A DNA stretch of 64,000 nt from Croceivirga sp. (GTDB taxonomy: Bacteria > Bacteroidota > Bacteroidia > Flavobacteriales > Flavobacteriaceae): the NCBI GenBank assembly GCA_028281025.1, contig JANQKR010000004.1:1-64000 (forward strand), written 5' to 3'. Shown piece by piece: positions 31,101 to 39,086 of this stretch. Every line of letters starts with the position of its first letter. Positions within the stretch are counted from its first letter, which is position 1. The notes below the pieces were generated by a model. That model saw nothing but the letters and a program-made list of their open reading frames with translations. It made no database searches and was not told the DNA's origin. A program made the position numbers and the translations under genes.

Positions 31101-34100
31101 TGGTTCCTGCTCATAGTTTTGATTACCAAGCACCTCTGGCGGGTGATTATACCATTACCATTTATGATACCAATACCCCAAGCAATCCAATTTGCGATAG
31201 GGTGTTTGTAATCAATGTACCTGATCGCGTGGAACCCGCACTCAATCCGGCCATAGTAACCGATGTCTCTTGTTTGGGGGCCAGCGACGGCAGCATTATC
31301 ATTTCGACCACAAATGGGGCAGCGGCACCCTATACTTTCGAAATCACCGCTATGGATGGGGTGGTAACAAGCATTGCTCCCACAAGTACCACGGGCAATT
31401 CCGCAACTTTTACGGGATTGGCCCCCACCACTACCGCCGCTGGATACGTCATTACCGTTACCGGTGATTCCGCTACAAACAACTGTAGCGTAAACAGCCC
31501 CTCAATTACCATTTCGGAACCGACAGCAATTACGGTACCCGCTCCTACGGTTGTCGAATTTGGATGTACTTCGGGCAATACCACGAATAATGCTTCAATT
31601 ACCGTTAACGATGTGGCGCCATTTGTCCAAGGAGGCAGTGGCACCTACATTAGATATGAATTTATTGAAGAGGACGATCCGAATACCCTTGCGGTGGAAA
31701 CCCCAAGTACGGTTCAGTCCGGAACAAGTGCAACGTATATCGAAACCGACCCCGCTGGAGGTGTTTATACCATAAATGTTTACGATGATAACGGTTGTTT
31801 TGGGACCACTACGGCAACCATTGCCCCATTTGATGTTTTGGGGACACCTACCATTACGGTTGATGAGGACATTAGCTGTAGCAACTCAGGAGAGGATATC
31901 ACTATTGATATTGTAGGAAGTTTGACCAGCTATGCTACACATCCCGGAAATTATCAGTTTAGAATGCTACCCTCGAGTACGTACCAAGCATCCAACCAGT
32001 TTCTGGATTTAAGCGCTGGTTCACACACTTTTGGTATCCTGAATGTAAATACAGGATGTGAACAGATCATTACACATTTGGTGGAAGAACCGAATACTTT
32101 TGATATCATCGTTGAAAAACTGGCCGACGTAGTATGTTTTGGAGATGATGGCAGTATTCGATTGACCATGGTGGATGCCACATATTCAAATGGATTCACT
32201 TGGAATATCTATAATACCAATGGCACCCCAACCGATCGTACGGATGATGGCCCTGTGTTTTTAACAGGTTCTTCGGCCAATCTTGGTCCCACGGTTGCCA
32301 TTGGCGTGCCGGCCGGTGATTATTTGGTGGAAGTTGTTCAGGATGCCTTTCCGGAATGTAGTCAGGTGCGATCCTTCAACATTGCCACCCCTCCAGCTTC
32401 AATCTCCCTGGACCCAATAGCCTTAACTGATGTAGGCTGCACCAATGATCAGGGTACCGCCCTGATTGCCCCAAGAGGGGGTCAAGCACCTTATACCATT
32501 GCGCTTACCCATGTAGGGAGTGGAACAACGACTACGGTAACTTCGGTGAACAGCCATTTGTTCCAGTCATTAACTGCCGGTGATTATGAAATCAGTGTTA
32601 CCGATGCGTTGACCTGTAATGAGGTATTTACTGGGACTGACGCCTTTAGTTTGGTACTCCCCGATCCCATAACCGGTACTGCCACCGCAAATAGTACATT
32701 AGTTTGTGAAGGCGATACGGATGCTTCCATATCGTTCAGTTTAAACCCAAGAAACGTGATAACCAACTATCGGTATGTATTGAATACCTATAATGACAAT
32801 TCGGGAAGCGTATTGCTGAGTTCCTCGGTTTCACAGACCACACCAACCTTTAACAATTTGGGGGCAGGTTTCTATAGTATCTCGGTAACTGATGATATGG
32901 GCTGTACGTTTGAGACTGCCCCAGTTCTTGAAATTCAGGAACCCACCGGTGTGGAAGCATTATTGGTCACCAACCGGGCCATAAGCTGTCAAACCAATGC
33001 AGAGCTCCTTTTGGTAGCCTCTGGAGGTACCGCTCCATATGAATGGAGTTTGGACGGCAGTGCGTTTAATCCAATGAATGAAATGGTAACATCGGACACC
33101 CATTTGTTCCAAAATGTTCCAGCTTCCCCAGACAGTTATCGCTATTATATTAGGGACAGTTTTAACTGTATATCCATAGTGTCCAATGCAGTTGGCGTGG
33201 AGGCCATTGAAACCCTTACGGTCACTTTGGATACTTCTGCAGCCCGCGTAAACTGTACTGGAGATAGCACGGCCCTAATTGACGCAGTTGCGGATGGTGG
33301 AGTGGGCAATTATCTATTTGCATTGTTTAGAGATCAAGCGACCACCGATGAGATAAGGCCCAATCAAACGGATGGCACCTTTGCTGACCTACCCATTGGC
33401 ACCTACTATGTAAGGGTTCAAAGTGGGGATTGCGAGGTAGTTTCCGAACAAGTACTGATTGGTGAACCAACACCTTTGGTAGTCAATCCCACCATTACGG
33501 AGATTAGTTGTGCAGATGCCAATGATGGAAGTATAACACTGGACGTTCAGGGCGGTAGTGGTAATTATCAATTTGCCATTTCCCCCAATCTTAACCAGTT
33601 TGATGATGAAAACAGTTTTGAGGAGCTTTCCCCCGGCGATTACATCGTAATTGTACAGGATGGTAATGGTTGTTTTGAGGTAGTAGAGTTTAGTTTGATA
33701 GCCCCCTCTTCCCTGGCCGTTACTTCAACAGTAACTGATGAAATCTGTTTTGAAAGTGCGGACGGTACGGTAACTCTTGAAATAAATGGCGGTACCGCAC
33801 CATATTTTACCAGCTTGAACAGTAATGCGGACACCGATTTCAACCAGGATGTTTTCCAATATACGGACCTACCAAGTGGAACGCATGTTGTATTCATTAG
33901 GGATGCCAATGGCTGTGAAGTGACAGAGGTGTTCGAGGTAAGCCCCGGTGTAAATCTTGCTGGCGAGGCAATTGTGGAATATCCGTGTGATTCCGGGATA
34001 ACTTCAAACCGGGTTGGTCTTTCATTTGAAGATCCATCCATTATGGGTAATTTGTTGTATGGATTGGATACGGCAGACCCCGCCCAAATGGTCTTGGAGG

Positions 34101-34675
34101 GAACTTTTGAAGGAATTCCCGGTGGGGATCATTACATTACGGTAATGCACAGTAATGGGTGCACCAATACCTTTGATTTCAGTATTACGGAATTTGACCC
34201 ATTGGGATTACAACTGACAGAAAGCGATATCAATACCATTACCGCATTGGCCACGGGTGGATCGGGCAACTATACCTTTACCATTAATGATGAAACCCCA
34301 ACTGATAATGCCGAGTTCTATATTACGGAAACAGCTACCTATACCATTACGGTTACCGATGAAAACGGCTGTAGTGTAACTGAAGAAATATTCATGGAAT
34401 TCATTGATATTGAAATCCCCAATTTCTTTACTCCTGATGGAGATGGACATAACGATACCTGGGCACCAAGAAACATGGGACAGTACCAGAACATCTTTAT
34501 CAAAATCTACGACCGATATGGAAGAACCTTATATCAGTTCAGGGGAAATGAAGACGATTGGGATGGCCAATACCAATTAAGTGATTTACCCACGGGGGAT
34601 TACTGGTATATCATCAAATTGAACGGAATTGAAGATCAAAGGGAGTTTATTGGAAACTTCACCCTTTATCGCTAA
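22115..34675 (+). CDS. Giant SprB-like surface adhesin with T9SS type B sorting domain
   Basis: The product is 4186 residues long. A signal peptide ends near FAQAQ (about residue 33); an ATG 6 bases downstream is an alternative start. Domains in order: an IgGFc-binding-like N-terminal module (about 34-490), an Ig-like segment (about 490-560), a DUF11 module (about 560-680), thrombospondin-type-3 Ca-binding Asp repeats (DSDDDGIRD, then DTDSDGIPDHLDLDSDGDG), and a second DUF11-like module. About 25-30 SprB-type repeats of 80-110 residues then run to about 4090, each with a GG.APY.YS core and an ending near G.Y.I.V.D..GC. The C-terminal gliding-motility type sorting domain starts at FFTPDGDGHNDTW and ends in EFIGNFTLYR. 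The family role is cell-surface adhesion or gliding. No PorP/SprF-like partner gene is adjacent. A strong terminator follows. Confidence 0.92.
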   Translation: MIMYTDLLPKVSYIKHVFCILLVVLIGQFAQAQLSDLHYLPPLKQGQNNQGIRDQAIYLSTPEPTMFTVNAYRGTNPTPVATFNISNVNPAVWTLSDGDNNIILVNNTNTGVVLTNSGLRFESPSGNRFYVNYRGNSSAQAASLTAKGRQALGTHFKWGGVPNLGAHSSKSNTLGIMATEDNTTITLFGYHPDCTFRIGNNADAITDNTYTIILDANESFVFENYVGTRNLPSHIDGWIGASVESDKDIVISNGSINFGRQAGASNRDAGIDQPVPENRLGKEYVFVRGNGGTNGATEFPLLIATEDNTQIFVNGNPAPIATLNNGDYFEVPSSYFSSNTVGANMFVQTTKNVYAYQCMAGASQVYTQGLNFVAPVNCLLPDVMDNIPDIRDMAGLDVTGGMTIIAAVNTPDANITITDGNGAVALPASNPVAGSADWKTFYIPNLNGNVSVQSTGPMAVGFFGFNGARGVAGYFSGFDTVPEVILEIRGGTGCFVGSEIFEATESFDAYQWFRDGQLIPGANAANYAPTIAGDYYVRGTKGPCTYDSNTIQALYCDPDIILDKTVDNNEIMEGETATFTIRVRNLGAGPVTNLQITDNIPTGLTLINAFTISGTWSGNTWNIGTLDGGDVAELELEVRGDEINILPLLSLTNTVTNTQDQTDTNTTPDNPTALITVHNDSDDDGIRDITDLDDDNDGIYDEDECDTLAFTIANGASHNSALVSVDNYLVMDVFSIDNSFNLDVNGNDVAGELQFQLGEPGNFARFNDGTTYGEAGNPDIWTITGTNGTPILRVVIDQAGQFELFGTRSTNGPLEPMVLDTPPAPISWNSLGNNTITIGQDVVGPTNMRGVLLTAGCDTDSDGIPDHLDLDSDGDGCSDANEFYKDNNADGGDGGEYGTGTPVVDSTDGTVNDASYIQVFAPEIILGNTSEDLGGTNINGQGVSLGQAFQYVLRFQNTGDDNAVNYSIRNILPNNVNLDNVNVVNAPGVTHTHDINTNEISFQVPDNLVEVGDPEYTIRIFVTLSGNCSDFVDACSDTLENRAYSTYQGVLNPSTFTDENGAGSVSACSVTPEVATNTILDDLANCSIARTVQLCGADVLLTAGSGFANYTWALDTNGNGQIDGSETPIDDGDPDGDPSTLLVTDIGNYIVRKSGATGCSDATELITVERFGTTQTNPIIGFFNQVNSDSNPDNDLQGEIVTCSIDGDLLPKIFLCGATDEATIQLGITDADSIVWQRLDETSCADTGDDCANKNGTCAWTDLATQNNFTVTDSGEYRVVINYQNGCFSRFFFNVFKNTLDIDHNASDILCSTPGNIRVTNIGSGYGFQLVDAVNDNIIVPFSDDNGPNFDITTSGTYKVQVTPLNPVTGDPIAGSCIFETADIGILERDYQVNITTTAAECNALGAIGIQALNVLPNYSYELRLDDGSNGGLGTFVDSQVASNDNTYTFNDVNPGDYIVITTTDDGCSDTQNVTVGEVPELTLDAVTTSDITCNAGVITLTPNGGSPNPDYGMAIWAKDGVPLYATPADVPNSAKQSTTNFLFGYRGTPETYFPNEDGDYQFIVFDGNNCSAFSNVVTIQDLGTVSISASHSAIVCADSATSTLTVTATGGTAPYQYSLDGGTTYQMANTFVNLPAGFYTITVMDSSGTPTSRCIETLDYEIDQPFRLTASAAIVEDASCNSSGALVKILNASGGQAPYEYSFDGGSSFGTLNERNLLSGNYQLVVRDALGCTFPMHLTVPTVAPDPNLSYAIDYDCNGLGTITVSSSNTTDFDYTYTVPPTWTVNNNIFSDVPDGTHTITVGYSSTIAPNQTTLFFENFGAGPTTQIAEIGSDYCFEPQDGSLTNCNRGPAGILVNGEYTVTNFVTNPVSFWTSPQDHTGLTDGRFLSIDVSTFSDTGNPQLNNILWAKRDIEVLPNEEITLNFWAYNLMNLSGVGNNPEVLVEILDNTGTVIYTEVAPEIPKNTGNTDWHERTITFDPGANTDIDIVFRTNVNSNDGNDLILDDITAFQIPEVCEKTQDLTVVVEADQAFEAQLLSTIDPSCNGIADGFVRFEVSNFTPGIGFEYSFDGTAWTTSMTSPVTTAANLADGSYTLQIRKLDDSSCAVSFPVTLTQPSVIVPSLAQIADYTCFNTGGTLEASATGGNPSYEYQLETSGGAIVTAYQTNARFTNVPNGDYVVRVMDQNGCEVVSTTPVTIVPPANIAFDVTPTACYSGSNDGTIVVNVTSGNGNYEFRIDGGPWIAPSPVGATSYTFTGLSSGNYDIEVRDQFGCPDTPNIQNVDINPQLIVAIEVTQLSACNDGLITVNATGGNGTLLFAIVPANTSPAGLYSTTNSLTVTDAMATANPAGYDVYVQDNNGGPALCSFLQEDIILTPVATLSANAVPTDPLCFDGLGAVDVTVGGGTAPYTYALVDLSPADGIDYGRSNSNISTTTLAFNGIGVGDYEVTVTDVNGCTVTSSTVTINNATEITADITPILPATCTSTIESEFGFEFINITTPSGTPGTVEYSNDGGTTWQTSTELRGSVSNPTFSGTEVFPSIRVEVSPGVYCQKDFDRYIIPFPLDDLDITIFPQVLDCNDLQVTVQGSRGDDSIGYRYTYTDDPANFGASTPVWTARIPTGTPYTWANIDPTTPALPGLPLLVPGRTYVFYVQDGSNCIRQSNVNVNEVPSVNLPIEIATDVTPTCSGGTTGELTFTLTPDTAFPNMRWEIYELGNTTPIEVSGGGATAVNVGYNNTITSSVPLSEGEYYLEIIQVDGTNTDACRAASENAYVPELAPLNATAVKTRDISCNLPGLIAINGISGGGGAPYTYDVSGPGGLTINGTTNNPVEIPVNSPAGNYTVTLYDQYSCPLVLNTVSLNLTANPTITSVTQDNCTSPIAVTVVGIPVAGNLRYAMVSNGAPVPTTFEDNGGVFSNVSPGTYDIYITDDNGCIDLQIGFVVEPVLSASATLTKLLDCTASAEATIAIEILDGSGNYEYSITNTAGAPAVTQTVVPAHSFDYQAPLAGDYTITIYDTNTPSNPICDRVFVINVPDRVEPALNPAIVTDVSCLGASDGSIIISTTNGAAAPYTFEITAMDGVVTSIAPTSTTGNSATFTGLAPTTTAAGYVITVTGDSATNNCSVNSPSITISEPTAITVPAPTVVEFGCTSGNTTNNASITVNDVAPFVQGGSGTYIRYEFIEEDDPNTLAVETPSTVQSGTSATYIETDPAGGVYTINVYDDNGCFGTTTATIAPFDVLGTPTITVDEDISCSNSGEDITIDIVGSLTSYATHPGNYQFRMLPSSTYQASNQFLDLSAGSHTFGILNVNTGCEQIITHLVEEPNTFDIIVEKLADVVCFGDDGSIRLTMVDATYSNGFTWNIYNTNGTPTDRTDDGPVFLTGSSANLGPTVAIGVPAGDYLVEVVQDAFPECSQVRSFNIATPPASISLDPIALTDVGCTNDQGTALIAPRGGQAPYTIALTHVGSGTTTTVTSVNSHLFQSLTAGDYEISVTDALTCNEVFTGTDAFSLVLPDPITGTATANSTLVCEGDTDASISFSLNPRNVITNYRYVLNTYNDNSGSVLLSSSVSQTTPTFNNLGAGFYSISVTDDMGCTFETAPVLEIQEPTGVEALLVTNRAISCQTNAELLLVASGGTAPYEWSLDGSAFNPMNEMVTSDTHLFQNVPASPDSYRYYIRDSFNCISIVSNAVGVEAIETLTVTLDTSAARVNCTGDSTALIDAVADGGVGNYLFALFRDQATTDEIRPNQTDGTFADLPIGTYYVRVQSGDCEVVSEQVLIGEPTPLVVNPTITEISCADANDGSITLDVQGGSGNYQFAISPNLNQFDDENSFEELSPGDYIVIVQDGNGCFEVVEFSLIAPSSLAVTSTVTDEICFESADGTVTLEINGGTAPYFTSLNSNADTDFNQDVFQYTDLPSGTHVVFIRDANGCEVTEVFEVSPGVNLAGEAIVEYPCDSGITSNRVGLSFEDPSIMGNLLYGLDTADPAQMVLEGTFEGIPGGDHYITVMHSNGCTNTFDFSITEFDPLGLQLTESDINTITALATGGSGNYTFTINDETPTDNAEFYITETATYTITVTDENGCSVTEEIFMEFIDIEIPNFFTPDGDGHNDTWAPRNMGQYQNIFIKIYDRYGRTLYQFRGNEDDWDGQYQLSDLPTGDYWYIIKLNGIEDQREFIGNFTLYR

Positions 34676-34697
34676 TCACAAAATACAACCATCTTGT

Positions 34698-34734
34698 ACA
34701 CCTGTAGGCCGTGATGGCCTGCAGGTGTTGTCGT
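34698..34734 (+). terminator. Terminator after giant adhesin gene
   Basis: A 13-bp stem (ACACCTGTAGGCC / GGCCTGCAGGTGT, one G-T wobble) with loop GTGAT is followed by TGTCGTTTT. It starts 22 bases after the adhesin stop codon and separates the adhesin from its paralogue. Confidence 0.8.
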
Positions 34735-34849
34735 TTTACGTGATAACCACAGAATAACAAAGCTTTACAACAAACTGTTGTGGGTAGTTTCCTTCCATAA
34801 CTAAATTAGCTTATGTGGCAAAAAACACCTCAAAAACTCCATTGATCCC

Positions 34850-37800
34850 ATGAGGCAACTCATTCTTCTTCTGTTACTATTTGGTTGTTCCTTGGGGTAT
34901 GGACAGTTGAGCGATTTGCACTATTTGCCCCCTTTAAGACAGGGGCAAAACAACGGAGCAATTCAACAGCAGGCCGTATACCTGTCGACTCCGGAAACTA
35001 CGGCCTTCACTGTTAATGTCTATCAAGGAACCAACAGTACTCCAATTACCTCATTCACAATTTCAAATACAAGCCCGGCGGTCTATAATTTGGGAAATGG
35101 CAACAACAACGTTACACTGGTCGACGATGCAAATACTGGCATCATCCTGACCAATAGTGGATTGCGTTTTGAGGCTCCGGGAGGAAATAACTTTTATGTT
35201 AACTATAGGGGACGATCGAATTCTCAAGCTGCATCATTGACCTCGAAGGGTCGAGTGGCCATGGGTACTGACTTTAAATGGGGAGGAGTACCCAATCTGG
35301 GTAGCCATGTTTCCAAATCCAATACTTTAGGGATTATGGCCACGGAAGATAATACAACAATAACCCTATCTGGTTACGATCCCAATTGTGAATTTAGGGT
35401 CGGAAGTAATAGGGCCGGCATTACCGACGATACCTATCAAATTGTATTGGATGCCAATGAATCCTTTGTCTTTGAGACCTATATAGGCAACGCCCCAACC
35501 ACCGCCCATGAAAGCGGATGGATTGGTGCTTCTGTCGTCGCGGATAGAAACATCGTAGTTAGCAATGGTTCGTTAAACTATGGGCGTCAAGCAGGATCAT
35601 CCAATAGGGATGCAGGCATTGACCAACCTGTTCCCGAAAATAGGCTGGGCAAGGAATATGTTTTCGTTAGAGGTAACGGTAATGCCAATGGATGGACGGA
35701 ATTTCCATTGCTTATTGCCACCGAAAACAATACCCAAATCTTTGTCAATGGTTCCACAACCCCAATAGCGACCTTAAATGATGGGGATTTCTTTGAAATT
35801 CCAAGTAGCAATTACTCCTCAAACTCCGTTGGGGCCAATATGTATGTGGAAACCTCCAAGGATGTCTATGCCTACCAATGTATGGGGGGATCCAACCAGG
35901 CCTATACCCAGGGATTGAATTTTGTGGCACCGGTAAACTGCCTTTTACCGGATACCATGGACAATATTCCCAATATTACCGATGCTGCCGGAATCACCAT
36001 AACCGGTGGGGTTACCATCATTGCGGCCACAACGACTCCGGACAGTAGTATAACGGTGACCGATGGAAACGGCAATGTCACGCTTCCATCCTCCTCTGCC
36101 GTAGCCGGTACATCCGATTGGAAAACATTTTATATTCCCAGTCTTACGGGAAATGTCAGCGTACAATCCACAGGGCCTATTGCGGTGGGATTCTTTGGTT
36201 TTAATGGAGCGAGAGGCGTTGCAGGTTATTATTCGGGCTTTGATACCGTACCAAATATTGACCTGCAGATAACAGGGAACAGTTGTTTACCGGGGGCTAT
36301 CCTTGAAATTGCGAGTGGGGAGACTTTTGATGCGTACCAATGGTACGGGGATGGTGTGTTGATACCAGGAGCTACTTCACCTACCTATACGGCAACCAAC
36401 GCTGGTGATTATTACTTACGGGTCACCAGGGGACCCTGTAGTTATGATTCCAACTCCATATCGGTTTATTATTGCAATCCAGATATCGTTGTCAACAAAA
36501 CTGCCAGTGTTACCCCCTTAAATGAAAATGACACGGTGGTTTTCACGATTACCGTCGAAAATATGGGGATTGACCCAGCCACAAATTTGGTGATTACCGA
36601 TGTAATGCCAACCGGACTCTCCGTTGTGTCGACCACTCCAACATTAGGGACCTGGTCGTCCCCCAATTGGACCATAGGCACACTTAATAGTGGTCAGTTG
36701 GAACGTATTACGATCAATGCTATTGCCGATCCGAACAATTCGACCTTGCCAATTATTCCCATCATAAACACCGCAACCAATAGCCAGGACCAAACGGACA
36801 ACAATATTACCACGGACAATCCCTCCGTTTCCCTAACTATTTACAATGATTTTGATAATGATGGCATTGTTGATATCTCCGATCTGGATGATGACAATGA
36901 CGGTATTTTGGACAGTGTGGAAAACCCAAATCACAACAATATCCTCTGGGTAACGGATGGTACGGCCAGTGCGGAGGAGCAAAATACCATAGATAAGCTT
37001 GTTGCCTTGGGGTATTCGGTAACCGTTGTTGATGATGCTGTTGGTGGGGATGCGAACAATTATGCCGTAACCTTTATTTATGAGGATGTATTTAGTGACA
37101 CAGCTTTTACCAACACCGCCAATTTAACTACCACTACCAATGGGGTAATTACCAGTGAACCCGCATTGCATGACGAAATTTTAGGTGCAAGTGCCGGAGG
37201 AAGTGGCAGTGCCACGGTTGTGAACATAGTTGAAAATACCCACCCCATAACCAATGGATTGCCAATTGCCCCCTATACCATCGGGGATGCTTCGTACTTT
37301 GGAAACGGTTTGACCACGGGAACTGTTCTAGGTCAAGACCCCAACACCAATGAAGGTTCCATAGTACTTTGGAACGGAGGGGATGCGATGGAGGTTGGAA
37401 CCGCCCCGGGAAAGCGGGTAATTGTACCGCATGCCAATTTAAATGGAGGATTTAATGAAGCTGGAGAGAACCTGTTATTAAATGCCATTCTTTGGGCCGC
37501 GGGCCTTGACACGGATAGTGATGGCCTACCGGACACTTTGGATGGGGATAGCGACAATGATGGTTGTAGTGATGCCAATGAAGCTTACAACAATGCAAAT
37601 GCAGATGGTGGTGATGGGGAAGCATACGGTACTGGTACTCCACCTCCAACAAATGGTAATGGTACCGTGACCGCGGCATCATATCCATCACCCGCGGACA
37701 ATGATTCCAATACTATTTTTGACTTTCAGGAAGCGGGAGCGGTACCAACAATTACGGTGCAACCTGCAAACCAAAGGGTATTCATTGATAATGATGGTAC

Positions 37801-38089
37801 TTTTGCCCTTACCGATTCTGGAACGGATAGTTACCAGTGGCAAGTAAGTACGGATGGAGGCTCCAACTTCAGTAATATTTCCGATGGGGCCGCGTATTCC
37901 GGAACCCAAACCAATACCTTGACCGTTCTTTCTCCAGACCTCGATAAAAATGGCCACGTTTATAGGGTGATATTGACCAGTGACACCTATTTATGCAATG
38001 TTACAATTTCCGATGAAGTTGTACTCAATGTGGGACCGGCCACCGTTATCACCAACCGCAGAATTACTTTTAGGGCGAACAAGGGCTAG
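34850..38089 (+). CDS. Secreted paralogue of the giant adhesin N-terminal module
   Basis: The 1079-residue product has a signal peptide ending near GYGQ (residue 18). Residues about 19-700 align almost continuously with the first part of the giant adhesin: identical starts (QLSDLHYLPPL.QGQNN), FKWGGVPNLG, AGIDQPVPENRLGKEYVFVRGNG, STGP.AVGFFGFNGARGVAGY, then an Ig-like segment, DUF11 and a TSP3 stretch (DNDGIVDISDLDDDNDGILD). A glutamine-amidotransferase/ThuA-like alpha-beta segment (about 705-880, beginning NILWVTDGTASAEEQNTIDKLVALGY) sits between two TSP3 stretches. An Ig-like domain ends the protein at VITNRRITFRANKG, with no FTPNGDG sorting domain. It is probably a surface protein; how it is anchored is unclear. 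Confidence 0.85.
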   Translation: MRQLILLLLLFGCSLGYGQLSDLHYLPPLRQGQNNGAIQQQAVYLSTPETTAFTVNVYQGTNSTPITSFTISNTSPAVYNLGNGNNNVTLVDDANTGIILTNSGLRFEAPGGNNFYVNYRGRSNSQAASLTSKGRVAMGTDFKWGGVPNLGSHVSKSNTLGIMATEDNTTITLSGYDPNCEFRVGSNRAGITDDTYQIVLDANESFVFETYIGNAPTTAHESGWIGASVVADRNIVVSNGSLNYGRQAGSSNRDAGIDQPVPENRLGKEYVFVRGNGNANGWTEFPLLIATENNTQIFVNGSTTPIATLNDGDFFEIPSSNYSSNSVGANMYVETSKDVYAYQCMGGSNQAYTQGLNFVAPVNCLLPDTMDNIPNITDAAGITITGGVTIIAATTTPDSSITVTDGNGNVTLPSSSAVAGTSDWKTFYIPSLTGNVSVQSTGPIAVGFFGFNGARGVAGYYSGFDTVPNIDLQITGNSCLPGAILEIASGETFDAYQWYGDGVLIPGATSPTYTATNAGDYYLRVTRGPCSYDSNSISVYYCNPDIVVNKTASVTPLNENDTVVFTITVENMGIDPATNLVITDVMPTGLSVVSTTPTLGTWSSPNWTIGTLNSGQLERITINAIADPNNSTLPIIPIINTATNSQDQTDNNITTDNPSVSLTIYNDFDNDGIVDISDLDDDNDGILDSVENPNHNNILWVTDGTASAEEQNTIDKLVALGYSVTVVDDAVGGDANNYAVTFIYEDVFSDTAFTNTANLTTTTNGVITSEPALHDEILGASAGGSGSATVVNIVENTHPITNGLPIAPYTIGDASYFGNGLTTGTVLGQDPNTNEGSIVLWNGGDAMEVGTAPGKRVIVPHANLNGGFNEAGENLLLNAILWAAGLDTDSDGLPDTLDGDSDNDGCSDANEAYNNANADGGDGEAYGTGTPPPTNGNGTVTAASYPSPADNDSNTIFDFQEAGAVPTITVQPANQRVFIDNDGTFALTDSGTDSYQWQVSTDGGSNFSNISDGAAYSGTQTNTLTVLSPDLDKNGHVYRVILTSDTYLCNVTISDEVVLNVGPATVITNRRITFRANKG

Positions 38090-38186
38090 ACCAGGTATAT
38101 TTGATTTGCAGTTTTATTTTCATGAGCTGTAACATTTAGGGCAAACAATCGTCAAGTAGATATCAACCAAAAAAACGATATTTCCC

Positions 38187-39083
38187 TTGGAAACCATACT
38201 CACGGTTAAGAACCTAACGAAAAAGTTTGGGCATTTAACGGCCGTAAAGGACTTATCCTTCACCATAGAAAAAGGAAACGTTTACGGCATCCTAGGCCCC
38301 AATGGCAGTGGTAAGTCCACTACTCTGGGCATTATATTGAATGTAGTCAATCGAACCGCTGGGGAATTCAGCTGGTTTGATGGGACAACCTCCACCCATG
38401 ACGCCCTAAAAAAAGTAGGAGCCATTATTGAGCGACCTAATTTTTACCCTTATATGTCCGCTGAAAAAAATTTGAAGTTGGTTTGTAAGATCAAGGAGGT
38501 TTCTGAAGATAAGATTCTTGAAAAACTGGAATTGGTTGGACTGCTGGAACGAAAGGACAGTAAGTTCAAAACCTATTCCCTGGGCATGAAACAGCGACTT
38601 GCCATAGCCTCTGCCCTATTGAACGACCCTGAAATCCTGATCTTGGATGAACCCACCAATGGATTGGATCCGGCGGGAATACATCAGATACGGGAAATCA
38701 TCAAAAGAATTGCCGCGCAAGGGACTACCATACTTTTGGCTTCCCATTTATTGGACGAAGTGGAAAAAGTCTGCTCCCACGTGGTCATTCTTAGAAAAGG
38801 TGAAAAATTGTATTCCGGTCCTGTGGATAGTATGCTCGCCAGTCACGGATTCTTTGAATTGAGAACCGCAGATATGAAAGGGTTAAAAGACGTGTTGTCC
38901 AAACATGCCAGTTTTGGGAACATTGTTGGAGGGAATGGTACGTTGACCGCCTATTTGAAAGAAGAGATGGATGCAGAGGAATTGAACAAGATGTTATTTA
39001 AAGAAGGTATTGTACTGTCCCACCTGGTAAAACGAAGGGAAAGTTTGGAAGAGCAATTTTTAACCTTAACCAAAAATTCGTAA
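38187..39083 (+). CDS. ABC transporter ATP-binding protein
   Basis: The 298-residue ATPase has Walker A GPNGSGKST (residues 37-45), signature SLGMKQR (131-137), Walker B LILDEP (151-156) and the H-loop in LLASHLLDEVEK. It belongs to the ABC-2 exporter class (BcrA/NatA-like) and ends in a C-terminal extension of about 80 residues. The start is TTG at 38187; the next in-frame ATG is too far in. It pairs with the membrane gene 3 bases downstream. The substrate cannot be inferred; the surrounding surface-protein genes do not prove a link. Confidence 0.94.
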   Translation: METILTVKNLTKKFGHLTAVKDLSFTIEKGNVYGILGPNGSGKSTTLGIILNVVNRTAGEFSWFDGTTSTHDALKKVGAIIERPNFYPYMSAEKNLKLVCKIKEVSEDKILEKLELVGLLERKDSKFKTYSLGMKQRLAIASALLNDPEILILDEPTNGLDPAGIHQIREIIKRIAAQGTTILLASHLLDEVEKVCSHVVILRKGEKLYSGPVDSMLASHGFFELRTADMKGLKDVLSKHASFGNIVGGNGTLTAYLKEEMDAEELNKMLFKEGIVLSHLVKRRESLEEQFLTLTKNS

Positions 39084-39086
39084 GCC

